64,000 nt of DNA from Austwickia sp. (GCA_016711265.1 JADJTI010000004.1:186001-250000); one strand, 5' to 3'. Positions 51,560 to 61,677 are shown, counted from the first letter of the stretch. Numbers and translations are program-made. Notes: a model not told the origin generated them from the sequence alone.

Positions 51560-53356
51560 TCACTCCACGGACTCGGCCAGCTCCAACCAGGTCTCCTCCA
51601 GCCGCTCATGCTCGGCGTCGACGTCGCGCAGCCGGACGGCCAACGAGGCCAGGGCGCTGTGATCGCTGGCCACCTCGGCCATCTCGGCGTGCAGCCGGTC
51701 ACGCTGCTCCGAGAGCCTGGCCATGGCTCGTTCCAGCCGGTTCAACTCCTTGCGGACGTCCCGGTCGTTCGCGGCGCTCCCGGGCGCCGAGCGCTCCGGT
51801 GCCGGGCTGCCGGAGGCCGCGGACTCGCGGGTGCCCAGCACCTCCAGGTACTGCTCGACCCCCCGGGGCAGGTCGGTGATCCGGCCGTCACCGAACAGCG
51901 CGATCTGCCGGTCGCAGACGCGTTCCAGCAGGTAACGGTCGTGGGAAACGACCAGCAGGGTGCCCGGCCAGCCGTCCAGCACGTCCTCCAGGGAGGTGAG
52001 CGTCTCGATGTCCAGGTCGTTGGTCGGCTCGTCCAACAGCAACAGGTTCGGCTCACCCATGAGCAAGCGCGCCAACTGCAGCCTGCGGCGCTCGCCTCCC
52101 GACAGGTCGGCCACCTTCGTCTGTTGCCGCGGCCCGGTGAACCCGAGGCGTTGCGCCAGCTGGGAGGCGGTCAGTTCCTTGTCACCGAGGTGGATCACCG
52201 ACCGGATGCGGGTGATGGCATCGATGACCCGGTCCTGACCCAGCTCGTCCAGCTCGGCCACGTCCTGACTCAGGTAGGCCGGCACCACCGTCGTACCGAC
52301 CTTGCGCCGTCCGGACTCCACCGCAAGGTCCCCGGCGACCACCCGCAGCAGCGTCGACTTGCCGGCACCGTTGACCCCGACGATCCCGATCCGGTCCCCC
52401 GGGGCCAGCCGCCAGGTCTGCCGCTGGAGCAGCAGCCGATCACCCGCGCGGACCGTCGCATCCAGCAGGTCGACCACGTCCTTGCCGAGCCGGCTCGTGG
52501 CGAACCGCAGCAACGCCACTCGGTCGCGGGCGGGCGGCTCGTCCTCGATCAGCCGGTTCGCGGCGTCGATCCGGAACCGCGGCTTGCTCGTCCGCGCCGG
52601 CGGACCCCGACGCAGCCACGCCAGCTCCTTGCGCAGCACGTTCTCCCGGCGTTGCTCGGTGACCGCCGCGATCCGCTCCCGTTCGGCCTTGGCCAACACA
52701 TACGCGGCGTACCCGCCCTCGTAGGAGGCCACCGCGCCGTCGTGCACCTCCCACGTCGACAGGGCCACCTCGTCCAGGAACCACCGGTCGTGGGTGACGA
52801 CGACCAACGCGCTGCCACTGCGGGAACGACGGGTGCTCAGATACGCCGCCAACCAGGCCACGCCTTGAACATCCAGGTGGTTGGTGGGCTCGTCCAGCAG
52901 CAACAGGTCGGGGTCGGCCACCAACAGCGCCGCCAGCGACACCCGGCGGGCCTCACCCCCGGACAGCCGCCCCCACGGCGCGTCCCAGCCGCCGACGCCG
53001 GTCGCCGCCAAGTCGCCCAGCAAGGCGGTGACCACGTCCCGGACCCGGGGGTCGGAGGCCCATTCGTGCTCGGCCAACCCGGCCAGCACCACCTCGCGCA
53101 CCGGCACGTTCGGGTCCCGGGCGTCGGCCTGGGTCAACAGCCCCACGGTCAGCCCGCTGGTGTGCGACACCCGGCCCTCGTCCACCGGCTGGAGCCGCGC
53201 GATCGCCCGCATCAGGGTGGACTTGCCGCCCCCGTTGCGGCCCACCACCCCGATCCGGTCCCCGTCACCGACGCCGAGCGAGACGTCGTCCAGGACGTGG
53301 TTCACCCCGAGGGTGACCACCACCCGCTCCATCGACACCAGGTTCGCTGCGGCCAC
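51560..53356 (-). CDS. ABC-F family ATPase (Uup/EttA-like)
   Basis: A 598-residue soluble twin ATPase without membrane domains. Each half has Walker A (GRNGGGKST, GVNGAGKST), signature (LSGGEARRVSLAAL, LSGGERRRLQLARL) and Walker B (LLLLDEPTNHLD, LLLLDEPTNDLD). The inter-domain linker is basic (KELAWLRRGPPARTSKPRFR). The C-terminal ~90 residues form a coiled coil (DVRKELNRLERAMARLSEQRDRLHAEM), as in Uup. ABC-F proteins act on ribosomes; Uup-like members help with stalled ribosomes or DNA-related functions. It lies 15 nt after ispE in the ksgA-ispE transcript. Confidence 0.93.
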   Translation of the reverse strand: MAAANLVSMERVVVTLGVNHVLDDVSLGVGDGDRIGVVGRNGGGKSTLMRAIARLQPVDEGRVSHTSGLTVGLLTQADARDPNVPVREVVLAGLAEHEWASDPRVRDVVTALLGDLAATGVGGWDAPWGRLSGGEARRVSLAALLVADPDLLLLDEPTNHLDVQGVAWLAAYLSTRRSRSGSALVVVTHDRWFLDEVALSTWEVHDGAVASYEGGYAAYVLAKAERERIAAVTEQRRENVLRKELAWLRRGPPARTSKPRFRIDAANRLIEDEPPARDRVALLRFATSRLGKDVVDLLDATVRAGDRLLLQRQTWRLAPGDRIGIVGVNGAGKSTLLRVVAGDLAVESGRRKVGTTVVPAYLSQDVAELDELGQDRVIDAITRIRSVIHLGDKELTASQLAQRLGFTGPRQQTKVADLSGGERRRLQLARLLMGEPNLLLLDEPTNDLDIETLTSLEDVLDGWPGTLLVVSHDRYLLERVCDRQIALFGDGRITDLPRGVEQYLEVLGTRESAASGSPAPERSAPGSAANDRDVRKELNRLERAMARLSEQRDRLHAEMAEVASDHSALASLAVRLRDVDAEHERLEETWLELAESVE

Positions 53357-53371
53357 GTCATCACCCCCCGG

Positions 53372-54307
53372 TCAGGAGACCCGGGGGGTCTCCACCAGGT
53401 GGGCGCCGTGGACCGGGCCGACGGCCCGTTTGACATCGTGGGCGGCCCCCGAGGCGGTTAACGCCACGGCCAGGTCCAACGCCCCTTCCGGCCCGCTGAC
53501 CAGGAAGGCCACCGTCGGGCCGGATCCGCTGACGACCCCGCCGAGGGCGCCGTACTCCAGACCGGCAGCCAACACCTCCCGCAGCTGGGGCCGCAGCGAG
53601 AAGGCGGCCTCCTGCAGGTCGTTGGACATCGCCGCGGCCAGCGCCGCCGGCTCGCCGGAGCGCAGCGCCGTCATCATCACCGGGCTCGGCTCCGGGGCGG
53701 GGATCTGCTCACCGGCCCGCAGCCGGTCACACTCGGCGAAGACGTCACCGGTCGAGAGGCCCTCGTCGCTGACCGCGAACACCCAGTGGTATCGCCCCCG
53801 ACCGAGCACCGGGGCGACGCGTTCCCCGCGACCGGAACCGATCGCCGTACCGCCGGTGAGGGCGAAGTTGACGTCGCTGCCCAGGCCGGCCGCCACGGCA
53901 TCGAGCAGGTCGCGTTCGGCGTCCATGCCCCACAGCAGGTCGCAGGCCACCAGCGTGGCAGCGGCATCGGCCGAACCGCCGGCCATTCCCCCGGCCACCG
54001 GGATCTCCTTGTCGATGCTGATCGCCACCGGCTCACCGCCAGGGCACGCCTGCGCCAACCGGTGAGCGGCCGCCAGCGCGAGATTCTCCGGGCCCGTCGG
54101 GACCCGGTCGGCGTACGGTCCGCGGACTTGGACCGACCACTGCGGTGCGCGGGTCACGGTGACCTCGTCGTACAGGCCCACCGCGTGGAAGACCGTCGAC
54201 AGATCGTGGTACCCGTCCGCTCGGGCAGGACCCACCACCAGCTCAAGGTTCACCTTGGCCGGCACGCGGACCGTGACCCGCGTCCGCGTGTGTCGTGCCG
54301 GACTCAT
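53372..54307 (-). CDS. ispE: 4-diphosphocytidyl-2-C-methyl-D-erythritol kinase
   Basis: A 311-residue GHMP kinase of the MEP isoprenoid pathway. VRVPAKVNLELVVGPARADGYHDLSTVFHAV is the substrate-binding start, KEIPVAGGMAGGSADAAATL the ATP-binding GHMP loop and VVSGSGPTVAFLV the third motif. ATG 54307 overlaps the ksgA stop as ATGA, and this ksgA-ispE-abcF order is common in actinobacteria. It shows that the organism makes isoprenoids by the MEP route. Confidence 0.97.
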   Translation of the reverse strand: MSPARHTRTRVTVRVPAKVNLELVVGPARADGYHDLSTVFHAVGLYDEVTVTRAPQWSVQVRGPYADRVPTGPENLALAAAHRLAQACPGGEPVAISIDKEIPVAGGMAGGSADAAATLVACDLLWGMDAERDLLDAVAAGLGSDVNFALTGGTAIGSGRGERVAPVLGRGRYHWVFAVSDEGLSTGDVFAECDRLRAGEQIPAPEPSPVMMTALRSGEPAALAAAMSNDLQEAAFSLRPQLREVLAAGLEYGALGGVVSGSGPTVAFLVSGPEGALDLAVALTASGAAHDVKRAVGPVHGAHLVETPRVS

Positions 54308-55176
54308 GGCCTCACCCTAGGGGCCAGCGCCGCCGCGACGGCAGCGAAGGCGCCGACGTCCAGTTGCTCCCCCCGCGACCCCGGGTCGACCCCCGCGCGG
54401 GCCAGGGCCGCCGCCGCCGCGTCCACCCCACCGGCCAACTGCGCCAAGGCCGCCCGCAAGGTCTTGCGACGCTGCGCGAAGGCCGCGTCGATGACCGCGA
54501 ACACGGCCTCCCGCTCCGGCCCACCACCGGCCGCCGGGCCACCGGGCGGCTCCGGATGCCGGCGCCACGCGACCAACCCCGAGCCCACCCGCGGCTGGGG
54601 CCAGAACACCGTCGGCGGGACCGTGCCGGCCAGCCGCGCGGTTCCGTACCAGGCGAGCTTGGCGCTCGGGGCGCCGTACACCTTTGATCCCGGGGGGGCC
54701 GCCAACCGCTGCGCGACCTCCAGCTGCACCATCACCAGCGCCGCGCGCAGGCTCGGCAGCCGCCCGATCAGCTCGAGCAGGACGGGCACCGCAACGTTGT
54801 ACGGCAGGTTCGCCACGAGCTGCGTCGGCGGGTCGCCCGGGAGCTCGGTGACCCGCAACGCGTCGGCCGTGACCACGAGCAGTCGGTCCCGGGCGGCGGG
54901 CGCGAAGCGGTCCACGGTCGCCGGCAACGCCGCCGCCAGGACCGGGTCGATCTCCACGGCCACAACCTGCTCTGCCGTCGCCACCAGGCCCAACGTGAGG
55001 GAGCCGAGACCGGGACCCACCTCCAGCACGACGTCGTCGGGACCGACCCCGGACAGGGTGAGGATGCGGCGGATGGTGTTCGCGTCGACGACGAAGTTCT
55101 GACCGAGGCCCTTGGTGGGGTTCACCCCGAGGGCGGCGGCCAGCTCGCGCACCGCGCGCGGGCCCAGCAGGGCCAC
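54304..55176 (-). CDS. ksgA: 16S rRNA (adenine1518/1519-N6)-dimethyltransferase
   Basis: A 290-residue rRNA methyltransferase. LGVNPTKGLGQNFVVDANTIRRIL is the family start, VLEVGPGLGSLTLGL the SAM-binding motif I, VAVEIDP motif II and LVANLPYNVAVPVL the catalytic NLPY motif IV. GTG 55176 has GGGAGG five bases upstream and is preferred over GTG 55236, which would add 20 residues. The last third is the helical rRNA-binding domain. It is coupled to ispE and divergent from the CorC-like gene. Confidence 0.95.
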   Translation of the reverse strand: MALLGPRAVRELAAALGVNPTKGLGQNFVVDANTIRRILTLSGVGPDDVVLEVGPGLGSLTLGLVATAEQVVAVEIDPVLAAALPATVDRFAPAARDRLLVVTADALRVTELPGDPPTQLVANLPYNVAVPVLLELIGRLPSLRAALVMVQLEVAQRLAAPPGSKVYGAPSAKLAWYGTARLAGTVPPTVFWPQPRVGSGLVAWRRHPEPPGGPAAGGGPEREAVFAVIDAAFAQRRKTLRAALAQLAGGVDAAAAALARAGVDPGSRGEQLDVGAFAAVAAALAPRVRP

Positions 55177-55324
55177 CTCATCCTCCCTGGTACCCTCGGC
55201 TGCACCGACCCGTGCAGGGACGGGCCCGTCGTTCACCGCTTCTCACCCACACCATGGACCCTAACCATCCGCAGCCACACCCGCCGCAGGCCCCGCCCAG
55301 CGCGGCACGCCCGCTGAGCCGCCC

Positions 55325-56773
55325 ATGACCCTCACCCTCGGCATCCTCACCGTCCTGCTGCTCACCGCGATGACCGGCTTCTTCGTAGCCGTCGAGTTCA
55401 CCTACGTCGCGATCGACCGCTCCAGCCTCGCCGACCTGGCCGACCAGGGAGACGCCAAGGCTCGCCGGGCGATGCGAGTCACCGAACGGTTGTCGTTTGT
55501 GCTCTCCGGGGCACAGCTGGGGATCACCGTCACCGCGCTGCTGGTCGGCTACGTCTCCGAACCCCTCATCGGCGGCGGGCTGGCCGACCTTCTCGGCTGG
55601 TCGGGCCTGTCCGAGGCGGCCCGCCTGTCGTTGGGATTCCTGCTCGCCCTGGTCTTCTCCACCGTCGTACAAATGGTGTTCGGGGAGCTGGCGCCGAAGA
55701 ACCTGTCAATCGCCCGCAGCCTGCCGCTGGCCCGGCACCTGGCCCGCCCCACCCTGCTGTACATGGCGGTCGCCGGGCCGGTGATCCGGTTCTTCGACGA
55801 CGCTTCCAACCGCATCCTGCGAGCCGTCGGCATCGAACCCGTCGAGGAACTGCCCTCCGGCGCCACCCCCGAGGACCTGGAACGCATCATCGACGTCGCC
55901 AGTGAACACGGCGCCCTCGATGAGGAGGTGTCCGAGCTGCTCGAACGCGGGCTCGCGTTCCGCGAGCGGACGGTCCGCGAGGTGATGACGCCCCGGGTCG
56001 ACACGATCGCACTGTCCCCCGACGACAGCGTCGCCGACCTGGTCGGTGTGACCGCCAGTGGCCACGCCCGGTTCCCGGTCCTGGCCGCCGACGGCGAAGA
56101 AGTCCTGGGAGTGCTGGGCCCGGCCGCCATCCTCACCGTGCCCCCGCGGGAGCGCGCCACCACCCCACTCTCGGCGCTGCTGGGCACGCCGCAAGCGGAT
56201 CCGGTCGTCGTACCGGACACGCTCAGCCTGCCCCGGGCCCTGGAACACCTGCGCACCAGCCGCCGTCAGCTGGCCGTGGTGATCGATGAGTACGGCGGCT
56301 TCGCGGGCGTGATCTCCTTCGAGGACATCGCCGAAGAGGTGGTCGGCGACATCCTCGACGAGGACGACCACCAGCCCCGGGAATCCGGCGTCCCGGCACC
56401 GGTCGGCCCCGACGGCTCCATCCGGGTCCCCGGCCGGCTCCGCCTGGACGAGCTGGAGGCGCGCTACGACGTGGATTTGCCCGAAGACGGCGACTTCGAG
56501 ACCATCAGCGGCCTGGTGCTGGACCGGCTCGGCCGGGTGGCTCGGGTGGGGGACCTGATCCGGGTCCCGGTCATCCCGGACTCCCGCCGGGAACTGACCG
56601 ACCAGGAGTCCGCGTCGTCCGTCGCCGTGATCAGGGTGGACGAGGTACGTCGGCACGTTCCGTTGGCGGTCACCATCACCTTCGAACCGGCGTCGGCGGG
56701 GTCCGGCGAGGCGTCGGAGCCGGCCGCTGAGGCACCGGAAGCCGGCGACCTGCCCGATCGGGGGCCCGCATGA
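55325..56773 (+). CDS. CNNM/CorC (HlyC-type) membrane protein, full-length
   Basis: A 482-residue membrane protein. The N-terminal DUF21/CNNM domain has four helices with TGFFVAVEFTYVAIDRSSLADL and VVQMVFGELAPKNLSIARSL. Two CBS domains (REVMTPRVDTIALSPDDSV, and FAGVISFEDIAEEVVGDI) follow, then the CorC_HlyC C-terminal domain (VPGRLRLDELEARYDVDLPEDGDFETISGLVLDRLGRV). CNNM-family members export or sense Mg2+ or other divalent ions; hemolysin naming is historical. The stop overlaps the next gene as ATGA; the two gene products are probably a hetero-complex. Confidence 0.92.
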   Translation: MTLTLGILTVLLLTAMTGFFVAVEFTYVAIDRSSLADLADQGDAKARRAMRVTERLSFVLSGAQLGITVTALLVGYVSEPLIGGGLADLLGWSGLSEAARLSLGFLLALVFSTVVQMVFGELAPKNLSIARSLPLARHLARPTLLYMAVAGPVIRFFDDASNRILRAVGIEPVEELPSGATPEDLERIIDVASEHGALDEEVSELLERGLAFRERTVREVMTPRVDTIALSPDDSVADLVGVTASGHARFPVLAADGEEVLGVLGPAAILTVPPRERATTPLSALLGTPQADPVVVPDTLSLPRALEHLRTSRRQLAVVIDEYGGFAGVISFEDIAEEVVGDILDEDDHQPRESGVPAPVGPDGSIRVPGRLRLDELEARYDVDLPEDGDFETISGLVLDRLGRVARVGDLIRVPVIPDSRRELTDQESASSVAVIRVDEVRRHVPLAVTITFEPASAGSGEASEPAAEAPEAGDLPDRGPA

Positions 56774-57813
56774 ACACCGCCACCGCCCTGGCCGTCTCGG
56801 TGCTGTTGCTGGTGGCCAACGCGTTCTTCGTGGCCGCCGAGTTCGCCGTGATCGCCGCCAAGCGCCACCGCCTGGAGGAGGCCGCCGCCGCCGGGGACCG
56901 GCTGGCTCGCACCGCCGTCCGGAACGCCCGGGACCTGTCGATGTGCCTGGCCGGGGCACAGCTGGGGATCACCTTGTGCACCCTCGGGTTGGGGGCCCTG
57001 GCCAAACCGGCGGTGGCCTCGGTGTTCGCGACCGCCCTCGGAGCGGCCCGCGTGCCGGACTCGATCGCCACCGTGGTGTCCGTGCTGCTGGCCGTCTCCC
57101 TCGTGGTGTTCCTGCACATGGTGGTGGGCGAGATGGCGCCCAAATCGTGGGCGATCTCCGACGCCGAGCGGTCGGCTCGCCTGCTGGCCTGGCCGTTCCG
57201 GGCGTACGTGGTGGTTGCCCGCCCCGTCCTGGCGATGCTGAACGGCCTGGCGAACCTGTGCCTTCGCGCGGTCAAGGTCACCCCCCAGGACGAACTCGCC
57301 CAGGTGCACGGACCCCGGGAGCTGCGGATGCTGCTCGCTGCGTCCAGCGAGCACGGGATGCTCGTGCCGGACGAACACCGGATGCTGGCCGGTGCGCTGG
57401 CGATGACCGAAACCCCGCTGCGCCAGGTGGCGCTGCCCATCGAGCAGGCCGTGCGGATCTCCCCCGGAGCTGACGCCGCCGAGATCGAATGGGTGAGTCG
57501 GCAGACCGGCCGGTCCCGGCTGGTGGTCATGGACGCCGAGGGCCGGGCCTTGGGCCTGGTGCATGTGTTGGATGCCATCCGTGCCACCACGCAGGGGCGC
57601 CGGGCCACGGCCGCCGAGCTGCAATACGAGACCACCCAGCTACCGCAGGACGTCACGCTGGTGGAGGCGATCCGACGGATGCAGCAGGAACGCTCTCAGC
57701 TGGCGTTGGTGGTGACCGCGGTCCCCGACCCTCGGCTGCGCACGTACGGCCTGGTGGCCCTGGAGGACCTGCTCGAGCGCATCCTCGGCGAGTTCGAGGA
57801 CGAACGGGACTGA
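56770..57813 (+). CDS. CNNM/CorC-type membrane protein, short partner
   Basis: A 347-residue paralogue of the preceding protein. The DUF21/CNNM domain is present (ANAFFVAAEFAVIAAKRHRLEE, HMVVGEMAPKSWAISDAE), followed by a CBS pair (MTETPLRQVALPIEQAVRI, LALVVTAVPDPRLRTYGLVALEDLLERIL). The CorC_HlyC C-terminal domain of the first protein is missing. The ATG overlaps the upstream stop. A full-length gene followed by a short one is common in actinobacteria and suggests a two-component divalent-cation transport system. Confidence 0.91.
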   Translation: MNTATALAVSVLLLVANAFFVAAEFAVIAAKRHRLEEAAAAGDRLARTAVRNARDLSMCLAGAQLGITLCTLGLGALAKPAVASVFATALGAARVPDSIATVVSVLLAVSLVVFLHMVVGEMAPKSWAISDAERSARLLAWPFRAYVVVARPVLAMLNGLANLCLRAVKVTPQDELAQVHGPRELRMLLAASSEHGMLVPDEHRMLAGALAMTETPLRQVALPIEQAVRISPGADAAEIEWVSRQTGRSRLVVMDAEGRALGLVHVLDAIRATTQGRRATAAELQYETTQLPQDVTLVEAIRRMQQERSQLALVVTAVPDPRLRTYGLVALEDLLERILGEFEDERD

Positions 57814-57828
57814 GACTCACCCAGGGGC

Positions 57829-58719
57829 TTACCAGGGGCCATAGAGTCGCTCGGCGTTCGCCGACAACGCCTGGCAGAGCACCGGGACGGACACGTTGAG
57901 CACCATGGCCATGACCCGCACCGTCAGGGGGATCAGGTACGACGCGTTGGCCGCCCCCCGGTGCGGATGCGGGGTCAGGAACGGTGCGTCGGTCTCGACC
58001 AGCACGCGATCCAGCGGGATCATCGCCAGCGCATCGCGCAGGGCCCCCGCTCCCTTGAACGTCACCGTCCCCGAGAACGACAAAAAGTAACCACGTTCGG
58101 CGCATTCGCGGGCCATCGCCATGTCCCCGGAGAAGCAGTGCATGACGATCGCCTCGCCCCGCTGGCCGGCCCGCTCCTGCGCCAGGATGCGCAGTACGTC
58201 GTCGTGGGCGTCCCGGTCGTGGATCTGCAGCGCCTTGCCGGTACGCCGGGCCAGGTCGAGGTGCGCGCGAAAGGACTCCTGCTGAGCCGGTCGACCTGGT
58301 TCGGCCGTGCGGAAGTAGTCCAGCCCGGTCTCGCCGATGACCCGCACCCGGGGGTGCGCCGCCAGGGCCTCGACCTCGGCGAGTGCCGCGTCGAGCTCGC
58401 CGGCGGTTGCCAGCGCGGGCACCTCGTTCGGGTGCAGCGCCATCCCGCCGAGCACCCGGGGATCGCTGTCCAGCAGCGCAGGCGCGGCGCGGATGGCGTC
58501 CAGGTCGCAGGCGATGTGCACGACCCGGTCAACGCCCACCCGCTGCGCCAGGCCCAACACCGTGGCCAGGTCATGGCTCGGTACATCGTCACGCACCATG
58601 TCCAGGTGCGCGTGGTTGTCGACCACCGGCAGCGGCAGCGGGTCCGGCACTGGCGGCGGGTCGGCGTACCCAGTCCGATCCGGGCGAACCACGCGGCCCA
58701 CCCGCGGCGATCCCGTCAT
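57829..58719 (-). CDS. tatD: TatD family metal-dependent hydrolase
   Basis: A 296-residue TIM-barrel metallohydrolase. PVVDNHAHLD carries the HxH metal ligands, IGETGLDYFRT the bridging Glu, IHDRDAHDDVL and IVMHCFSGD the following His ligands, and VLVETDAPFLTPHPHRG the catalytic Asp. TatD proteins are 3'-5' exonucleases/DNases acting on DNA or RNA damage intermediates. ATG 58719 overlaps the metG stop as ATGA; metG-tatD-(rpf)-ksgA is a common actinobacterial order, here broken by the two CorC-like genes. Confidence 0.95.
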   Translation of the reverse strand: MTGSPRVGRVVRPDRTGYADPPPVPDPLPLPVVDNHAHLDMVRDDVPSHDLATVLGLAQRVGVDRVVHIACDLDAIRAAPALLDSDPRVLGGMALHPNEVPALATAGELDAALAEVEALAAHPRVRVIGETGLDYFRTAEPGRPAQQESFRAHLDLARRTGKALQIHDRDAHDDVLRILAQERAGQRGEAIVMHCFSGDMAMARECAERGYFLSFSGTVTFKGAGALRDALAMIPLDRVLVETDAPFLTPHPHRGAANASYLIPLTVRVMAMVLNVSVPVLCQALSANAERLYGPW

Positions 58720-60566
58720 GAACTGTCGCCGACCGTGTCGCCGTCGCCGCGCAACCGACGAAGCTCGTCCTCGATCACGCCGGGGTCCAGTTTGACGAAC
58801 ACGGGCGCGGGCTTGGCGATCGGCGTACCGGGGACCACCGGCGTCGATGCCCAGCCCGCGAAACCGCGGTAGTCGCCGGTGATGATCGGGTACGTCGTCA
58901 GGCCGGCGGGTTCGCCCTCGACGTCGTCATCGAGGTCGGTGACCTCCTCGATCCGCGGCATCGGCGTCAGCGTGCCGTCGCCGCCCAGCACCCAGTGCAC
59001 CGCGTTGGAGGAGTGCGGCAGGAAGGGCGACAGAAGCAGGTTCAGGTCGCTGACACATTGGGCCAGCACGTGCAGGATCGTGCCCAACCGTTCCCGCTGG
59101 TCATCGCCCTTGAGTTTGAACGGCTCGGTGCGCGAGACGTACGCGTTCACCTCACCGACCAGGCGCATGGCCTCAGCGATCGCCGCCCGCTGGCGGTGGC
59201 GTTCGATCAGCGACCCGACGGCATCGAAGCCGTCGCCGACGACGCGCAGGATCTCCTCGTCCACCGGTTCCAGCGGGCCCCGCTCGGGGATCTCGCCGAA
59301 ACTCTTGGCGATCATGGTCGCTGTACGGTTCACCAGGTTGCCCCACCCGGCCACCAGCTCGGAGTTGGTCCGGGTGACGAACTCCGACCAGGTGAAGTCG
59401 CTGTCGCTGCTCTCGGGCCCGGCGGCGCAGATGAAGTACCGCAGGGCGTCCGGCTGGTAGCGGCTGAGCATGTCCCGGACGTAGATGACCACGCCACGGC
59501 TGGAAGAGAACTGCTTGCCCTCCATGGTCATGAACTCACTGGCGACCACCTCGGTCGGCAGGTTCAGCTCGCCGTACACCCCTGGGAGTCCGCCGCGCTC
59601 CCCCTGGCCCATGTAGCCCAGCAGTTCCGCCGGCCAGATCTGGGAGTGGAAGGTGATGTTGTCTTTGCCCTGGAAGTAGTACGAGAACGCGGGTTCCTGC
59701 GGGTCGGGGTTCCAGAACTCCCGCCAGCGCTCCGGCTCCCCGATGCGGCGGGCCCACTCGATCGACGCCGACAGGTACCCGACCACCGCGTCGAACCAGA
59801 CGTAGAGCCTCTTGGGTTGATCGGTCCACCCCTGCACCGGGATCGGAATCCCCCAGTCGATGTCGCGGGTCATCGCCCGCGGCTTGACGTCCTTGAGCAG
59901 ACCCTGGCTGAACCGGATGACGTTCGGCCGCCAGGTCCCCGAGGCCTCGCGCTCATCGAGCCATTCGGTCAGCGCGCCGGCGAGCGCCGGCAGGTCGAGG
60001 AAGAAGTGCACGGTCTCCACGAAGAGCGGCGTCTCACCGTTGATCTTGCTGCGCGGCTCGATCAGATCGGTCGGGTCCAGCTGATTGCCGCAGGTGTCGC
60101 ACTGATCGCCCCGGGCATCCAGGGCCCCGCAGATCGGGCAGGTGCCCTCGATGTACCGGTCCGGCAAAGTCCGCCCGGTGCTCGGGCTGATCGCGCCTTT
60201 GGTGGTGCGCTCGATCATGTAGCCGTTGGCGTGGTTGACACCGAACAGCTCCTGGGCCACCGCGTAGTGATTGCGGGTCGTCGTGCGAGTGAACAGGTCG
60301 TAGGACAGCCCCAAATCGACCAGGTCTTGCACGATGATCCGGTTGTTGGTGTCGGCCAGCTCGCGCGGGCTCACCCCGGCGGCGTCGGCGGCGACCAGGA
60401 TGGGCGTGCCGTGTTCGTCGGTGCCGCTGACCATGAGGACGTCGTGTCCGGCCATCCGCATGTACCGACTGAACACGTCGGAGGGCACGCCGAAACCGGC
60501 GACATGGCCGATGTGGCGCGGGCCGTTGGCGTACGGCCAGGCGACGGCGGACAGCACTTTGCTCAT
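58716..60566 (-). CDS. metG: Methionyl-tRNA synthetase
   Basis: A 616-residue class I aminoacyl-tRNA synthetase. AVAWPYANGPRHIGHVAGFGVPSD contains the HIGH motif (HIGH), CPICGALDARGDQCDTCG the zinc knuckle, and GKQFSSSRGVVIY the KMSKS-equivalent loop in its SSS form. The C-terminal helical domain binds the anticodon. It lacks the extra C-terminal dimerisation domain of E. coli MetG. It is followed directly by tatD. Confidence 0.97.
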   Translation of the reverse strand: MSKVLSAVAWPYANGPRHIGHVAGFGVPSDVFSRYMRMAGHDVLMVSGTDEHGTPILVAADAAGVSPRELADTNNRIIVQDLVDLGLSYDLFTRTTTRNHYAVAQELFGVNHANGYMIERTTKGAISPSTGRTLPDRYIEGTCPICGALDARGDQCDTCGNQLDPTDLIEPRSKINGETPLFVETVHFFLDLPALAGALTEWLDEREASGTWRPNVIRFSQGLLKDVKPRAMTRDIDWGIPIPVQGWTDQPKRLYVWFDAVVGYLSASIEWARRIGEPERWREFWNPDPQEPAFSYYFQGKDNITFHSQIWPAELLGYMGQGERGGLPGVYGELNLPTEVVASEFMTMEGKQFSSSRGVVIYVRDMLSRYQPDALRYFICAAGPESSDSDFTWSEFVTRTNSELVAGWGNLVNRTATMIAKSFGEIPERGPLEPVDEEILRVVGDGFDAVGSLIERHRQRAAIAEAMRLVGEVNAYVSRTEPFKLKGDDQRERLGTILHVLAQCVSDLNLLLSPFLPHSSNAVHWVLGGDGTLTPMPRIEEVTDLDDDVEGEPAGLTTYPIITGDYRGFAGWASTPVVPGTPIAKPAPVFVKLDPGVIEDELRRLRGDGDTVGDSS

Positions 60567-60777
60567 GGGCAGATCCTAGTTCTCCCCCGCCCGCCCTCGA
60601 TCGAGGCTGCTGAGCCACCGGGACTCCTGCGCGGCACTCAGTCCGCGCAACCTCACGTGCATGCCCGGCACACGCCGGATCTCATCCCGTGGGAGTAGTC
60701 CCCAGTACGACGTCGACACCGCCCCGTCCGTCCTGCGGCCGATGCGCCAGGCGGCGCAACCACGGCACCCTGGAATC

Positions 60778-61677
60778 ATGATTGAGGTCAGGGGCTTGAC
60801 CAAGCACTACGGCGGCGTCCGCGCCGTCGACGACATTTCGTTCACCGTCCACCCGGGCACGGTCGCCGGCTTCCTCGGACCCAACGGCGCCGGCAAGTCG
60901 ACAGCCATGCGGGCCATGGTGGGGCTCACCCCACCCTCCGCCGGTACCGCCACCATCCTGGGGCGGCGCTTCACCGATCTGCCGAACCCCGGACGCCACG
61001 TCGGCGTGCTCCTGGATGCCGGCGCGCAGCACGGCGGGCGCACCGGCCGGGAAACCCTGATCCTGGGCGCGCTGATGACCGGGGTGCCTCGCTCTCGGGT
61101 CGAGGAGATGCTGGCCCTGGTCGGCTTGACCGCCTCGGAATCCAAGCAGCGGCTGCGCACCTACTCCCTCGGCATGCGGCAACGGCTCGGGATCGCCCAC
61201 GCACTGCTCGGCGACCCGCAGGTCCTCATCCTCGACGAACCCGCCAACGGGCTGGACCCGCAAGGCATCCACTGGATGCGCGGACTGCTGCGGGGGTACG
61301 CCGACCGCGGCGGCACGGTGCTGCTCTCCAGTCACCTGCTCAACGAGGTGGAACAAGTCGCCGACGAACTGATCCTGATCGGCAAGGGCAAGATCCTGGC
61401 TCAGGGCACCAAGGCCGAGCTGCTGTCCGCCTCGGGGAGCCGCGTGCTCGCCGACGATCCAGATCGCCTCAGCCAAGCCCTGACCCGTGCCGGGCTGACC
61501 CCCCGCCCAGGGGCGAACGGGGTCCTCATCGTCGAGGCCGATGGGCGAACCGTGGGCCGGATCGCCCTGGACGCGGGCGTGGTGGTCAGCGACCTGCGAC
61601 CGGCGGAGAGCGCCGGGCTGGAAGCCATGTTCCTCGAACTGACCGCCGACTCTGCCCGCGAGGGAGCCACCGCATGA
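60778..61677 (+). CDS. ABC exporter ATP-binding protein
   Basis: A 299-residue ATPase. IEVRGLTKHYGGVRAVDDIS starts the domain, Walker A is GPNGAGKST, the signature is YSLGMRQRLGIAHALL, Walker B is VLILDEPANGLDP and the switch His is in LLSSHLLNEVEQ. The layout matches the CcmA/DrrA class exporters with a C-terminal regulatory region (~80 residues). ATG 60778 has only a weak ribosome-binding site. The stop overlaps the permease start as ATGA. The substrate (lipid, peptide or drug) is unknown. Confidence 0.92.
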   Translation: MIEVRGLTKHYGGVRAVDDISFTVHPGTVAGFLGPNGAGKSTAMRAMVGLTPPSAGTATILGRRFTDLPNPGRHVGVLLDAGAQHGGRTGRETLILGALMTGVPRSRVEEMLALVGLTASESKQRLRTYSLGMRQRLGIAHALLGDPQVLILDEPANGLDPQGIHWMRGLLRGYADRGGTVLLSSHLLNEVEQVADELILIGKGKILAQGTKAELLSASGSRVLADDPDRLSQALTRAGLTPRPGANGVLIVEADGRTVGRIALDAGVVVSDLRPAESAGLEAMFLELTADSAREGATA